64,000 nt of DNA, taken from contig NZ_JAUFQR010000001.1 of assembly GCF_030409875.1 (NCBI RefSeq), positions 3,658,001 through 3,722,000 on the forward strand, in the 5' to 3' direction. This DNA is from Chryseobacterium tructae. Its GTDB lineage: Bacteria; Bacteroidota; Bacteroidia; Flavobacteriales; Weeksellaceae. A model generated the notes under the pieces. It was not told the DNA's origin and did no database searches. It saw only the letters and a program-made list of their open reading frames with translations. Both the position numbers and the translations under genes were made by a program. Shown one piece after another: positions 1 through 10,096 of the stretch. Each line of letters starts with the position of its first letter. The stretch's first letter is position 1.

Positions 1-109
1 ACATAAAATCTTATTTTTTAAGAGATTAAGACTTTTTATGTTTTAAAATCAACCATTCAAGCCTTCCCTATTGCCATGTATGGTTTTTATCAATATGTTT
101 ATACACATG

Positions 110-1393
110 ATGAGAAAAAACTATTACCAAAAACTGGCTTTTATGGTCACCTTACTGGCTATACTATTAGCTTTCCAGAAATATACCAGCAAGGATAAAG
201 AGCCTTTTCCTGAGGTGAAGTTTATTGCTGCTCCTTCCGCTTCTGCAAATTTATCAGATTTTGATCCGAATATTTTAAATCAAGAGCAATGGCAAAAACT
301 TGGCTTTTCAGAAAAACAAGTCTCTACTATCCTTAAGTATAAAGATATCGTAGGAGGAACTTTCACTTCAAAGGAGCAACTGAAAAAATGCTATGCCATT
401 TCCAATGAAAAGTTTGAAGAATTGAACTCTTTCATATTGCTTCCTGAAACCTCTGAAAAGAATATTTCTAAAGCTTTCCCCGGATTTGCAAAAAAAGAGG
501 TTACGGTTACTAGAAAATTCAATCCTGATCTCTTAACTGTTCAGGAATGGAACAAAATGGGATTCAGTGAGCGACAGACAGAAGCTATTATAAAGTATAA
601 AAACTACTTGGGCGGAAGCTTTATCAGTAAAGAGAAATTCAAAGAATGCTTTATTATTTCTCCCGAAAATTACAATAAACTGGAGCCTTATTTACTTTTA
701 CCTGCAAAAACTCCTGAGAATTTTAAAGCTTTCGGAGCTCAATATCCGGAAAAACCTAAGATACGATATCATCCTTTTGATCCTAATCACCTCGATGTTG
801 ATGGGTGGAAAACACTAGGCTTCACGGAAAAGCAAGCCCATATCATTGTCAGTTACCGGGATAGAAATCTACATGGCAGTTTTAAAAACCTTGATGATAT
901 CCAAAAGTGCTTTGTTATTTCTCCAGAGAAATTCCAAGAAATGAAACCATTTATTAAACTTACCTCTGAAACGATCATAAAGAAAGAGGAAATTAAGCAG
1001 GAAAAAACAGATTTTTCAAAAACAGATCTGAATGCCATTGCATTCAAACAACTTATAGAATTTGGTCTTGATGAAAAAAGTGCCGGCTCTATCATTGGTT
1101 TTAGAAAAAAACTGAGAGGTTTTGTCAATAAACAGCAGATCTTAGACACTTATAACATTGACAAATAATTAGTTCAGAAATTAATTTCGATTGCTCCATT
1201 GGACGCATCTGATGTCCCTAAATATACTTTAGCAGATGCTCCCGAAGAATGGCTGAAAGATCATCCTTATTTCAAATATTCTGCAGATAAAATTATATTC
1301 TACCGAATCACCTATCCCGATGATAAAAAGATCCTTAAGTTTTTAAAATTAAAACCTGAATATGAAGAAAAAATGAAATTATATTTAAAATAA
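110..1393 (+). pseudogene. membrane-anchored helix-hairpin-helix (ComEA-like) repeat protein, interrupted by an in-frame TAA
   Basis: Membrane-anchored protein built from about five helix-hairpin-helix-like repeats of the ComEA type, a fold usually linked to DNA or protein contacts. After a start at 110 (ATG ATG at 107/110; more upstream starts are weak) there is one hydrophobic segment (LAFMVTLLAILLAFQ). Repeats follow the pattern FDPNxLxxxxWxxLGFSEKQ ... IIxYKxxxGGSF ... CFxISPExF, beginning near residues 51, 138, 219 and 307. The frame stops at TAA 1166-1168, but the same frame continues without a gap to 1393 (DK-stop-LVQKLISIAPLD). That segment completes repeat 4 and supplies a fifth repeat, so the stop most simply replaces a GAA (Glu). 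Unlike the other lesions here this is a substitution. The exact function is unknown. A truncated but usable product ending at 1168 is possible. Confidence 0.75.
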
Positions 1394-1409
1394 TCACCTC
1401 AATAATACA

Positions 1410-1447
1410 AAACGATCCAAAATAGTACTTGCTATTTTGGATCGTTT
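1410..1447. terminator. bidirectional intrinsic terminator between convergent genes
   Basis: A perfect 16-bp stem (1410-1425 with 1432-1447) around a 6-nt loop lies between the convergent HhH-repeat gene and the beta-propeller lipoprotein gene. The arms are A-rich on the 5' side and T-rich on the 3' side in both directions. Confidence 0.8.
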
Positions 1448-1473
1448 CTATTCTTAAGTATGCCTTTAAATTT

Positions 1474-2696
1474 TTAGTGATGCATATAGCTGCTAGGGCC
1501 GTTGGTTCCTTCAATGGATTCAGGAAGTATTCCATATTTGGAACGTAAATTAACTGTTCCCAGGGTCTTTCCGGTCTGGATTTCAATGACGCTAATCGTT
1601 CCGGAATTTAAATTAGGAATATCCAGCAGGTTATTTGTACTGCCACAACTTCCTTTCCTTTTTTGGTTTTAAAGAAAACCATATGATGTGCTCCTTTATC
1701 AGCAGTAAGGGTCTTTAAAAGTTTTAATTGTGGAAGATTACTTATGTCAAAGACTAAAACTTTTCCCGGATCGGCAAAACTTACATAGAGTCTGTTGTTA
1801 TCATCAATGTACATTTCTAAAGTCCAGCCCAGTCCTTGTGTGCTTCCATCAAATATTTTAGTAAAAGCATCATATTTCTTGGTTGTAGCATTGTATGGAG
1901 CAATCCAGATATCTCCGCCAAGCATTGTTGTGGCAAGTGCATACTGTGGAAATTTTCCACGAAGCAATAAAACTTCAACAGGGCTTGATAAGTCTGTTGG
2001 GGAGTCTGCCACCTGATAGGTTTCTTTTATTTGATAAGTATTGAGATCTAATAAGGTACAGGTATTCCCAAAACCACTGGTAAGATCCGGATGAATAGTA
2101 GAGGTAACCATCATCAGTCCTTTCTCTTCATTAATAGAGATACCATGTGGATACATAATAAATTTATTAGGATTGTCCTGAATAGAGGCTTTAATGGTTT
2201 TGATAAGCTGATTATTATTGGCATTAAAAACTCCTACACTGCCATCTTTCAATCCTCCTGCTCCCCCCATAAAAGTCATAAAGAATCTCCCGTCATTGGT
2301 AAAGAATATATTTTCACCTACTGTATTTTCACCTGTGTCAATAGGTGTTGCACTTACTAGTTTTGGTTGCCCAATTTGATCTTTTTCAGTTTTTACCTGA
2401 TAGAGATAACTACCTCCTAAAGCTGTTGTATACAATTTGTTGGCACTCTGGTTATAATAAAGGTGATGAGGCAGGACACCAACACCTAGTTCAAGCTTAC
2501 TGCTAATATTTCCAAAATCCGGGGCTTCAGGATCGAGTTCTATTACTGCTATTCCATCTGGTTGTCCTGTTAAGCTTCTATAGTCAATATAAAAAGCAGT
2601 ATCGTGTGGAATTTCTGAATGATTGTCGTTTTGACAATTAGAAGTGATCATCAGAATAATGATCAGCAAGGGAACTTTGTTAAATTTTAATTTCAT
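1474..2696 (-). pseudogene. beta-propeller lipoprotein (YncE/lactonase-like), frameshifted near its C-terminus
   Basis: Predicted lipoprotein of about 407 residues once the frame is restored. It begins with a hydrophobic signal ending in a lipobox-like ITSNC, so Cys would be lipidated. The rest has repeated short blade-like segments (for example GGSYLYQVKTE, GSVGVFNANNNQLIKT, GKVLVFDISNLPQL) typical of WD40/YncE-like seven-bladed propellers. The substrate cannot be told. The uninterrupted frame stops at 1608 after an abnormal tail. Adding one T to the TTT at 1634-1636 (an A on the coding strand) restores QNNLLDIPNLNSGTISVIEI and continues to a stop at 1474. The family assignment is by general fold pattern only. 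Nothing upstream links it to an operon. Confidence 0.7.
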
Positions 2697-2915
2697 GATT
2701 TTCAGTTATTTAGTTATTTTAATGATAAATATAACACAATTCCAATAACAAACTGAAAATATTACACCATTTAGTGATTATATTTGAATAATAATCTCAC
2801 AAACCCGCTCCAATCCTTATTTTTTCACAAAGAATAAGTCAATTACCAACAGATCATAAAAAAAGTAGGAAAATATTTCCTACTTATCATATATAGCTTT
2901 AATTCTATAATAATC

Positions 2916-3638
2916 TTAATCAATAGTTTTGCTTGAGTCTGTGAGCAAAGTATTTAATGCATTCAGCTCATCCTCGGTTAAATCTCTCCATTTTCCAATG
3001 GGAAGATCCAGTTTGATATTCATGATACGAATTCTTTTCAGCTTTTTTACTTCATATCCTAAATATTCACACATTCTACGGATCTGCCTATTCAATCCCT
3101 GAGTAAGAATAATTCTGAAATTCATATCATCAATCTTCTCTACCTCACATTTCTTAGTCACTGTATCTAAGATAGGAACTCCATTTCTCATTTTTTGAAG
3201 AAATGTTGGCGTTACCGGTTTGTCTACCCGTACCAGATATTCTTTTTCGTGGTTATTTCTTGCCCGAAGGATTTTATTTACGATATCACCATCACTGGTT
3301 AAAAGAATAAGTCCTTCACTGGGCTTATCCAATCTTCCGATTGGGAAAATTCTTTTAGGATGGTTGATATAATCTACAATATTATTCTGCTCACGCTTGG
3401 TATCTGTAGTACATACGATTCCTACCGGTTTGTTGAAAGCGATATAAACAGGTTTGTCCTGCGGTTCTCTGATAGGCTTTCCATCTACCTCTACCAAATC
3501 TTCATCAGAAACCTTGGTTCCCATTTCAGGCACCTGCCCATTAATCTTTATTCTACCTTCTTCCAACAGCTTATCTGCTGCTCTTCTTGAGCAATAGCCT
3601 ACTTCTGATAAATATTTATTGATACGTGTCTTTTCCAT
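2916..3638 (-). CDS. rluF: 23S rRNA pseudouridine synthase, RluF/RluB family
   Basis: Isomerises uridine to pseudouridine in 23S rRNA. The 240-residue protein has an N-terminal S4 RNA-binding domain ([20 protein letters not shown], about residues 4-60), then the RsuA/RluB/E/F catalytic core with the signature [17 protein letters not shown], whose Asp is the catalytic residue, and the later motif [15 protein letters not shown]. Length and the RIRIMNIKL segment fit RluF (U2604) best, but closely related RluB or RluE activity cannot be excluded. It is the last gene of the minus-strand cluster, 26 bp after truB. Start ATG at 3638 precedes the S4 domain directly. Confidence 0.88.
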   Translation of the reverse strand: MEKTRINKYLSEVGYCSRRAADKLLEEGRIKINGQVPEMGTKVSDEDLVEVDGKPIREPQDKPVYIAFNKPVGIVCTTDTKREQNNIVDYINHPKRIFPIGRLDKPSEGLILLTSDGDIVNKILRARNNHEKEYLVRVDKPVTPTFLQKMRNGVPILDTVTKKCEVEKIDDMNFRIILTQGLNRQIRRMCEYLGYEVKKLKRIRIMNIKLDLPIGKWRDLTEDELNALNTLLTDSSKTID

Positions 3639-3664
3639 GAGTTTCTACCGTAACGGGTATAATT

Positions 3665-4363
3665 TTATTCGCCTTGAAATCTGAAGTCATTATTCAAAAA
3701 CTGGTCTGTAGCATCTTCAATTTTATACTCTCCGATTTTTGTTCTTCTCAATTGTGTTAAATAAGCACCTACTCCTAATTCCTGCCCGATATCATGAGCA
3801 AGACTTCTGATATAAGTTCCTTTTGAGCATCCAACTGTAAAGCTTATCAAAGGAAAATCAATTTTAATATCGTTGAGATAATGAATCGTAGTTTTTCTGG
3901 ATTTCATTTCCACTTCTTCTCCTGCCCTTGCCAGATTATAGGCTCTTTCGCCATCAATCTTTATTGCAGAATACACAGGTGGTTTCTGTTCAATTTCACC
4001 CACAAATTTTTCCAACGCTTCTTTTACCTGCTCTTCTGTGATATGAGTAATATCCTGATGAAGAATTTCCGGTTTTTCAGTGTCATAAGACTCTGTTTGT
4101 ACTCCTATTTTAATTTCTGTCCAGTATTCTTTAGGGGCATCCTGGATTTCAGGAATCTTTTTGGTGAATTTTCCGCAACACACAATCAGAAGTCCTGTAG
4201 CTCTTGGATCCAGGGTTCCGGCATGTCCGATTTTAAATTTTTTAGGAAGATCAAACTCCCTTTTAAGTTTATATTTCATTTTATTGACAGCCTGGAAGGA
4301 AGTCCAATCCAAAGGTTTGTCTAATAAAAAAATGTGTCCTGATTGTAGATCTTCTGCAGTCAT
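3665..4363 (-). CDS. truB: tRNA pseudouridine(55) synthase TruB
   Basis: Makes pseudouridine 55 in the T-loop of tRNAs. It has 232 residues, the short form usual in Bacteroidota, lacking a long C-terminal PUA domain. Key motifs are FLLDKPLDWTSFQAV near the N-terminus, HAGTLDPRATGLLIVCCGK with the catalytic Asp, the PPVYSAIKIDGERAYNLAR motif and CSKGTYIRSLAHDIG. It sits between uppP (24 bp upstream gap) and rluF, all on the minus strand, which suggests co-transcription. The reading frame is complete. Confidence 0.95.
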   Translation of the reverse strand: MTAEDLQSGHIFLLDKPLDWTSFQAVNKMKYKLKREFDLPKKFKIGHAGTLDPRATGLLIVCCGKFTKKIPEIQDAPKEYWTEIKIGVQTESYDTEKPEILHQDITHITEEQVKEALEKFVGEIEQKPPVYSAIKIDGERAYNLARAGEEVEMKSRKTTIHYLNDIKIDFPLISFTVGCSKGTYIRSLAHDIGQELGVGAYLTQLRRTKIGEYKIEDATDQFLNNDFRFQGE

Positions 4364-4387
4364 GAATGAGTATAAAAGAGGAATTTC

Positions 4388-5206
4388 TTATTTAAAGAAA
4401 TAAAAATAAATTAACAAAGCGACCCCCACAAAGATACGGTACCATCCCCAAGGCTTGAAACCATACTTATTAAGCACTCCAATGAATGCCTTGATCGCAA
4501 TAAGTGCTACGATAAATGCCACCACATTTCCAATAATGAAAATCATAATGTGATCCTGAGATGCCATGATCATTTCATATCCTTTCTGTGGATTGGGAGT
4601 TTCTTTCCCCCAAGTTTTCACAAAAACAGAATATACGGTTACTGCCAGCATCGTAGGTACCGCCAGGAAGAAAGAAAATTCGGCAGCTGCTTTTCTGGTA
4701 AGCCCTTGTGCCATTCCACCAATAATGGATGCTGCACTACGACTGGTTCCCGGCATCATTGCCAAACACTGCCAAAATCCTATGGTCACTGCTTTCTTTA
4801 TTGTAATTCCTTTCTCATCATCAATGGTAGGATTTTTAAACCATTGATCTGCAAATAGCAAAACAACACCTCCTAATACCAATACTGAAGAAATGGCAAT
4901 CTGATTTCCCAAAACAGCTTCAATCTTATCATCAAACAAATATCCTAAGACCAATGCAGGAACTACTGCAAAAGCCAGCTTAAAATAAAATTGGATATTA
5001 TTCAGATCGAAAAACTTTTTCCAATAAGCTACAACAACCGATAAAATTGCTCCAAACTGAATAGAAACCTGAAACATTTTTAAAAACTCGTCATCAGGCA
5101 TTCCCAGTAGATTAGCAGTGAATCCCATGTGCGCAGTAGATGAAATAGGAAGATATTCCGTTAATCCTTCTACAATGGCAATAATAATTGCTTTAATTAA
5201 ATCCAT
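4388..5206 (-). CDS. uppP: undecaprenyl-diphosphate phosphatase UppP (BacA)
   Basis: Integral membrane phosphatase that recycles undecaprenyl diphosphate to the monophosphate carrier for peptidoglycan and other envelope polymers. It has 272 residues and several hydrophobic helices. Two family signatures are present: EGLTEYLPISSTAHM near residues 13-27 and PGTSRSAASIIGG in the middle, which hold the catalytic Glu, Ser and Arg. It lies downstream of the DUF3098 gene, separated by 97 bp containing a long inverted repeat, and upstream of truB. This ftsX-DUF3098-uppP-truB order supports a shared envelope/housekeeping operon. Confidence 0.96.
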   Translation of the reverse strand: MDLIKAIIIAIVEGLTEYLPISSTAHMGFTANLLGMPDDEFLKMFQVSIQFGAILSVVVAYWKKFFDLNNIQFYFKLAFAVVPALVLGYLFDDKIEAVLGNQIAISSVLVLGGVVLLFADQWFKNPTIDDEKGITIKKAVTIGFWQCLAMMPGTSRSAASIIGGMAQGLTRKAAAEFSFFLAVPTMLAVTVYSVFVKTWGKETPNPQKGYEMIMASQDHIMIFIIGNVVAFIVALIAIKAFIGVLNKYGFKPWGWYRIFVGVALLIYFYFFK

Positions 5207-5226
5207 ATTCTTTTACCAAAATTAAA

Positions 5227-5285
5227 AGATTAAGAGATTGAGATATTTAAAGTACAGGACTCTAAATGTCTTAATCTCTTAATCT
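5227..5285 (-). repeat. long inverted repeat (hairpin) between DUF3098 gene and uppP
   Basis: AGATTAAGAGATT at 5227-5239 pairs perfectly with AATCTCTTAATCT at 5273-5285. The stem extends inward to about 18 bp (5227-5244 with 5268-5285) if G-T pairs are allowed. It lies inside the presumed operon, where it could act as an attenuator, an mRNA processing site or a dispersed palindrome. There is no clear T-run after it on the minus strand, so a plain terminator is less likely. Confidence 0.6.
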
Positions 5286-5303
5286 CTAAATATAAATTTT
5301 TAT

Positions 5304-5600
5304 TTATTTTCTTTTTAAAATAGCGTAGACTTCTATCACAAAACCTATCACAACAAATAATGGAGCGATTCGGATTCTTCTGATAGAAAAGACATCGTCA
5401 TTCCATGAGTTAGGGTCAAATTTACCATCTACAGTATTAGCATCAGCTCCCATCATCAAAAGAAATCCAACCACAATAAATGCCAGCCCGATCAGCATCC
5501 ATTTAAAGTTCTGCTGTCCAAAATAGAAAGTGTTTTCTTGTGGCGCATCTGCTTCGCTTCCAAAGCTTGAAGCAGATAATTTATTTGTTTTTTTGCTCAT
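5304..5600 (-). CDS. DUF3098 family small membrane protein
   Basis: A 98-residue protein of the DUF3098 family, found in Bacteroidota next to ftsX and uppP. It has a polar N-terminus, then two hydrophobic helices (about residues 34-50, KWMLIGLAFIVVGFLLMMG, and 76-94, IAPLFVVIGFVIEVYAIL) separated by a short loop with FDPNSWNDDVFSIRRIR. Its function is not known. It starts 2 bp after the end of ftsX, so the two are almost certainly translated from one transcript. By context it may have a role in the envelope or division. Confidence 0.88.
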   Translation of the reverse strand: MSKKTNKLSASSFGSEADAPQENTFYFGQQNFKWMLIGLAFIVVGFLLMMGADANTVDGKFDPNSWNDDVFSIRRIRIAPLFVVIGFVIEVYAILKRK

Positions 5601-5602
5601 TG

Positions 5603-6502
5603 TTAAGAGTAATATAAATCGTCAACGTTTGATTTTAAGAATCTCCATGTAGCGAAAATAGTACTTAAGACAGAAATAAAAACTCCTACCCCTAATACTA
5701 AAACTACCAACCAGAAATACTGATTATTGTCCTGTACGAAAGCTGATCCGATCTGGTTTGTGAAATAATACCAAACCCCGCCTAAAGCAATAAGACCAAT
5801 GAAAGAACCAATAGCTCCCAAAACAATGGCTTCTATAATAAAAGGTTTAAGAATAAATCGTCTCTTCGCTCCTACCAGCTGCATGGTTTTAATAATAAAC
5901 CTCTTAGAGAAAATTTTCAGACGGATAGAGTTGTTGATCAACACTACAGCTAATACTAAGAACAACAGTGAAAATCCAAAAATCCATTTTAAAATTCTGC
6001 TCAGATTATTGTAAACATCTACCATCAAAGTACTGTCATTCTTCACATCAATGATGCCCGGAACGGATTTGATTACCTTGATTGCTTCATCAATTTTTGC
6101 AGGATCTACATATTCAGGTTTTAAAGCTACCTCGATAGACGATGGAAAGATATTTTCTTCAAATAATGCATCACTATCAATACCCATACTTTTTTTAGCT
6201 TCCTTAGCGGCCATGCTTCTGGAAATATAGGTTGCTTTTTTTACAGGAGCTAACGTCTGTACCTTTTTAAAAGTTTCTTCCTCTAGTTTTGCAATTTTTA
6301 TAGAGTCTTTCGCATCATAGTTTTCATCAAAGTAAGCGTTCACCACCAATTGTTCTTTGATATAGTCAGAATACTTCTGGGCATTAATTAAAATAAGCCC
6401 CATTAATCCCAACAAAAATAACACTAAGGCAATACTTATCACTACTGTAATATTGCTGGACCGAAGCCTTTTCTTATTAAACTCATCTACAGATTTAGCC
6501 AT
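5603..6502 (-). CDS. ftsX: cell division protein FtsX (ABC transporter permease)
   Basis: Permease partner of FtsE. In other bacteria the complex controls peptidoglycan hydrolases at the division septum. The 299-residue protein has the FtsX layout: a first membrane helix (VVISIALVLFLLGLMGLILI), a large periplasmic loop (about residues 45-170, including MAAKEAKKSMGIDSDALFEEN), then three C-terminal helices with the permease segment IKTMQLVGAKRRFILKPF. No ftsE is in the window; in many Bacteroidota it lies elsewhere. It is the first gene of the minus-strand cluster and is divergent from rsmA, with 92 bp between. Confidence 0.93.
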   Translation of the reverse strand: MAKSVDEFNKKRLRSSNITVVISIALVLFLLGLMGLILINAQKYSDYIKEQLVVNAYFDENYDAKDSIKIAKLEEETFKKVQTLAPVKKATYISRSMAAKEAKKSMGIDSDALFEENIFPSSIEVALKPEYVDPAKIDEAIKVIKSVPGIIDVKNDSTLMVDVYNNLSRILKWIFGFSLLFLVLAVVLINNSIRLKIFSKRFIIKTMQLVGAKRRFILKPFIIEAIVLGAIGSFIGLIALGGVWYYFTNQIGSAFVQDNNQYFWLVVLVLGVGVFISVLSTIFATWRFLKSNVDDLYYS

Positions 6503-6594
6503 TAATATTAAAATTTTTGGCTAAAATAGAAAAAATCTTCCGAAATTTGGGAACGAAAAAGAGAAAATCACTGTTAATAAAATCATAAAAAACA

Positions 6595-7365
6595 TTGAGT
6601 GTAAAAGCAAAAAAGCATCTTGGTCAACACTTTTTGACGGATGAAAACATCGCAAGAAAAATCGTAGAAGGTCTTAGTTTTGAGAACTATAATAACATTA
6701 TGGAAGTAGGCCCCGGAATGGGAGTTCTTACCAAATATCTTCTGGAAAAAGATCACAACATTTACCTTGCAGAAATCGACACGGAGTCTATAGAATATCT
6801 GAAAAACAATTATTCGAAGGTTACAGAAGATACTTTTGTAGGTGATTTCCTGAAACAGGACTTTAATTTTATCAAAGATGAGCAAATTGCTATTATAGGG
6901 AATTTCCCATATAATATTTCCTCACAGATATTATTCAAGATCATTGATCACTACAAAATGATCCCTGAAATGGTGGGAATGTTCCAAAAAGAAGTCGCTG
7001 AAAGAACGGCTGCTGTTCCTAGAACTAAGGATTATGGTATTCTTTCGGTTCTTATTCAGGCTTATTATGATGTATCGTATATGTTTACGGTACATGAGAA
7101 TGTATTTAATCCACCACCAAAAGTAAAGTCTGGTGTAATCCGTCTTACAAGAAATCCTAAAGAAGGTTTAGCGGGTAATGAAGTTCTTTTTAAACAGATT
7201 GTGAAAACAGGCTTCAACCAAAGAAGAAAGAAACTTTCCAATGCATTAAAAACCCTTATTATTCCTGAAGCTTTAAAAGGTCATGAATTTTTAGATAAAA
7301 GAGCGGAACAACTCAGCGTAACTGATTTCATCCACTTTGCCAATCTTTGGAAAGAAAACCAATAG
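6595..7365 (+). CDS. rsmA: 16S rRNA (adenine1518/1519-N6)-dimethyltransferase RsmA (KsgA)
   Basis: Dimethylates two adjacent adenines in the 3' hairpin of 16S rRNA late in small-subunit assembly. The 256 residues include the SAM-binding motif VGPGMGVLT, the acidic AEIDTESIEYL strand and the catalytic NFPYNISSQILFKI (the family NLPYNIS motif). The N-terminal KAKKHLGQHFLTD is typical. The start is unusual: the only reasonable start giving the full N-terminus is TTG at 6595. The nearby GTG at 6599 is out of frame. It is monocistronic, with a terminator about 10 bp downstream, and is divergent from ftsX. Confidence 0.95.
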   Translation: MSVKAKKHLGQHFLTDENIARKIVEGLSFENYNNIMEVGPGMGVLTKYLLEKDHNIYLAEIDTESIEYLKNNYSKVTEDTFVGDFLKQDFNFIKDEQIAIIGNFPYNISSQILFKIIDHYKMIPEMVGMFQKEVAERTAAVPRTKDYGILSVLIQAYYDVSYMFTVHENVFNPPPKVKSGVIRLTRNPKEGLAGNEVLFKQIVKTGFNQRRKKLSNALKTLIIPEALKGHEFLDKRAEQLSVTDFIHFANLWKENQ

Positions 7366-7375
7366 AATATCTAAC

Positions 7376-7405
7376 AAAAGCTCTTTTGATAAGGAGCTTT
7401 TTTAT
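7376..7405 (+). terminator. intrinsic terminator of rsmA
   Basis: AAAAGCTC at 7376-7383 pairs with GAGCTTTT at 7394-7401, followed by a short T-run. It lies just after the rsmA stop. Confidence 0.75.
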
Positions 7406-7422
7406 GATACTGATATAAAAAG

Positions 7423-7447
7423 AAAGCCTTTCTCATCGAAAGGCTTT
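7423..7447 (-). terminator. intrinsic terminator of the first choice-of-anchor-L gene
   Basis: AAAGCCTTTC at 7423-7432 pairs perfectly with GAAAGGCTTT at 7438-7447 around a 5-nt loop. On the minus strand it is followed by CTTTTTATA. It lies 13 bp beyond the minus-strand stop at 7461. Confidence 0.8.
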
Positions 7448-7460
7448 ACTTTATTTTATA

Positions 7461-9817
7461 TTATTCTCTGTTCTTCAAAATGATCCAACCAGACCAGCTC
7501 ATTTGAGCTTTAGATTTTGGATAATCATAGGTAAACTTATACCAGTAAGTTGCTGAAGGTAACCTCTTACCTAATATAGTTCCGTCCCAACTTGGAGTTT
7601 CTTTGGTAAACCTGAACATTTCTACTCCATATCTATCATAGATTGAGCCTTTAAAGTTTTTAAACTGACCTAAAGATTTCAGATCCAATACATCATTAAT
7701 TCCATCATTATTAGGAGTAATCACATTGCTGATCTGTAGGGTAAAGAAATCAAAAGTTCCTATACAGTGAGTTCCTACTCTTCTCAACAAAATGGTATAA
7801 TTAGTATTGTCTAAAAGTCCGGAAAAGATGTTGGAGTCCTGCCATGTAATTCCGTTATCAATAGAATATTCCAGAGTGCTTGGAGTATTATTCATTGGTG
7901 GATTTTCTGCAGCAATCGTCAAGGTCTTTTTAGAGGTTTCATAGTTGAGTCCGATTACATAAGGAAGTCCCGCTCCTCTCACTTCAGCTGAGAATATTTT
8001 TTTACAATATCCATTATCAATTTCAACGGTATAAATCCCCCATTTTTCTACATCAATTTTTTGTGTAGTGGCTCCTGTACTCCACTTATATTTATATTTA
8101 GGCCCTGCTCCTGCATCAAGGGTAACACGATCTCCATCACACATTTCAACATCAGTTAATGGGCTTTTAATTTCAGGAACAACTTCAATTCTTATGGTTG
8201 CAGGATTTAAAGATTTACACCCTTTTTCTCCTATTGCATATACATTAAACACTGTGGTCTTATATAAAGTAACCGTCTGTATATTGCCTGTTCCTGGGAA
8301 GTTATCCCAAAGATAAGTATTTCCACCCTCACCGGTAAGCGTTACTGTTTCTCCCGGACATATTTGTATACTGGATGCTTTTACTTTAGCAACAGGAGTT
8401 TCTTCTTTTAATAATTTCAGTTCAATCAATCTACTACAGAAACCTCCATTTGAAACCACCACATATAATATTTGGCCATCTGTACCATTGTAGTTCAGAA
8501 TATTTTGGATATAATTATTATTCTCAGCAACGGCATCTGTCTGTTTTTCATAAAATTTAAATATTGCTCCCGGTGTTGTACTAATGGTTGGTTTAATAGT
8601 ACTCAAATCAAAAGTCGTAATATCTGGCGTACTACATAACAACAATGTAGCATCATTTGCCTGTGGCGTGGTTCCCCCGTGAATTTCTATTGAAGCTTTA
8701 CCAGGACATGGATTTCCAGGAACACTTACTTCAATAGTATAAGTTCCAGGTTGAGTAGCGGTAACAGTGTTAGTTGCAGCGTTAGGAATCAAGGTTCCGT
8801 TATAATACCATTGGTATAATAAATTGGGATCATTTACGGAAGCTGTAAGCACCTGAGGGACATTATCACAAACATTAATATCACTCGGCAATTTGTTCCG
8901 CCAGGCCCTAACAAGTCTACCCCGATATTAAAAGAACCACCTTCTAAAAATACTGCAGAGTCATAACTATGGTCAAGATAATCTGCGATAACCATTTTAA
9001 AATGATATTGCTGTCCTGCCATTACATCTGCTATAGCTGTAAGCGGTATTGTTCTTCCGTTAAAATTCGTCTCAATATTGGCTGTATTATATCCGCCAAA
9101 ATATTGTTCGTTCACAGCTCCACAAGTCGTTCCGATTGCTGGGTGAATATTGGTGATACTTACCGGACCGGCTCCTCCTGGCAATATAGCCATGTTGGTG
9201 TAAGGTCCACCTGCTGTAGGCTTTAATAATATAACAAATGCATCCGCATATTTACAAGGAAAAGTACCTGTATATTCTTCCGATGCAATTAAATAGTTAA
9301 ATTTAATTTGAGAAGTTGTAGGTACAAAGTCAAATTCTAAAAGTACCGCATCATTTAAGTCACTTGCAGGAACGCCAATAACTTGTGCCAGATCAGAATC
9401 TGTTCCACCGCCATTGGTATCACTATTACTAGATTCAAAAGTATTACCAGCCTTTCTTGCATACCCTGTAGAAAGTATAATCCCATCTTTAAAAGGAAAG
9501 TTCGTATTTGCCTTATGAAAATACCCCCATGCTCTGTTTGCATCTCCCGGGGCATGATTAGGAGTAATCTTTACGTTCGTTACATTCGGAGTGATACAAG
9601 TATTGGTTCCGGATGAGATCAACACATCCTTCACCAGTTTTTCTATAGTAAACGCTGATTCCGGATAGGCAGGAGCATTCACATCGATAAAAGCGCCTGC
9701 CTTTTTAGATTGAGCAGTCGCTTGCTTCTTTAGCAATTGTCTGGGTTGTTGATTTTGAGAAAATAAAGAATTTGAAACAAATAAAAAAAACAAACAAATC
9801 GGTAGGTATCTTATCAT
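7461..9817 (-). pseudogene. T9SS-secreted surface protein with choice-of-anchor-L and type-B (CHU_C) sorting domain, one frameshift
   Basis: Predicted cell-surface protein of about 785 residues in the restored frame. Parts in order: a signal peptide (IRYLPICLFFLFVSNSLFS), a choice-of-anchor-L region (about residues 55-310; FPFKDGIILSTGYARKAGN, ASEEYTGTFPC, NMAILPGGAGPVSITNIHP, YHFKMVIADYLDHSYDSAV), Ig-like modules with VTLTGEGGNTYLWDNFPG, and a gliding-motility-associated type-B sorting domain (NVITPNNDGINDVLDL ... GWIILKNRE). The coding frame breaks at the TTT at 8892-8894. One extra T there (A in the coding strand) gives GGTKLPSDINVCDN, as in its two neighbours. As read, the product would end soon after the break and lose its sorting signal. 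First of three tandem paralogues. Confidence 0.85.
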
Positions 9818-10033
9818 AATATTCTTGTTTCAACAAATTTAATTTTTTTTTAAATATCTCATACACATATTTGCATTTTTTATAAAAAAACAATAGAATT
9901 TCAACCAACAAAACAAGACTATAAGCAATAACACTCATTTTAACAAAATGATAATACAAATTGAAAAAACAATTTATAAAATTCACCAACATTCGAAAAA
10001 TATTTTAAAATACAAACAACGTTTCGCTCTAGT

Positions 10034-10073
10034 AAACAAACAAACCCCTCGATAATGAGGGGTTTGTTTGTTT
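10034..10073 (-). terminator. intrinsic terminator of the second choice-of-anchor-L gene
   Basis: A perfect 17-bp stem (10034-10050 with 10057-10073) with a 6-nt loop and a GC-rich core CCCCTC/GAGGGG. It lies 23 bp past the minus-strand stop at 10097. Confidence 0.85.
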
Positions 10074-10096
10074 ATATTACATTTTTTGCAATAATT

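Noticed and set aside
1335..1586. Minus-strand ORF of 83 residues
   Set aside because: It overlaps the true end of the repaired beta-propeller gene in another frame; the protein has no recognisable domain.
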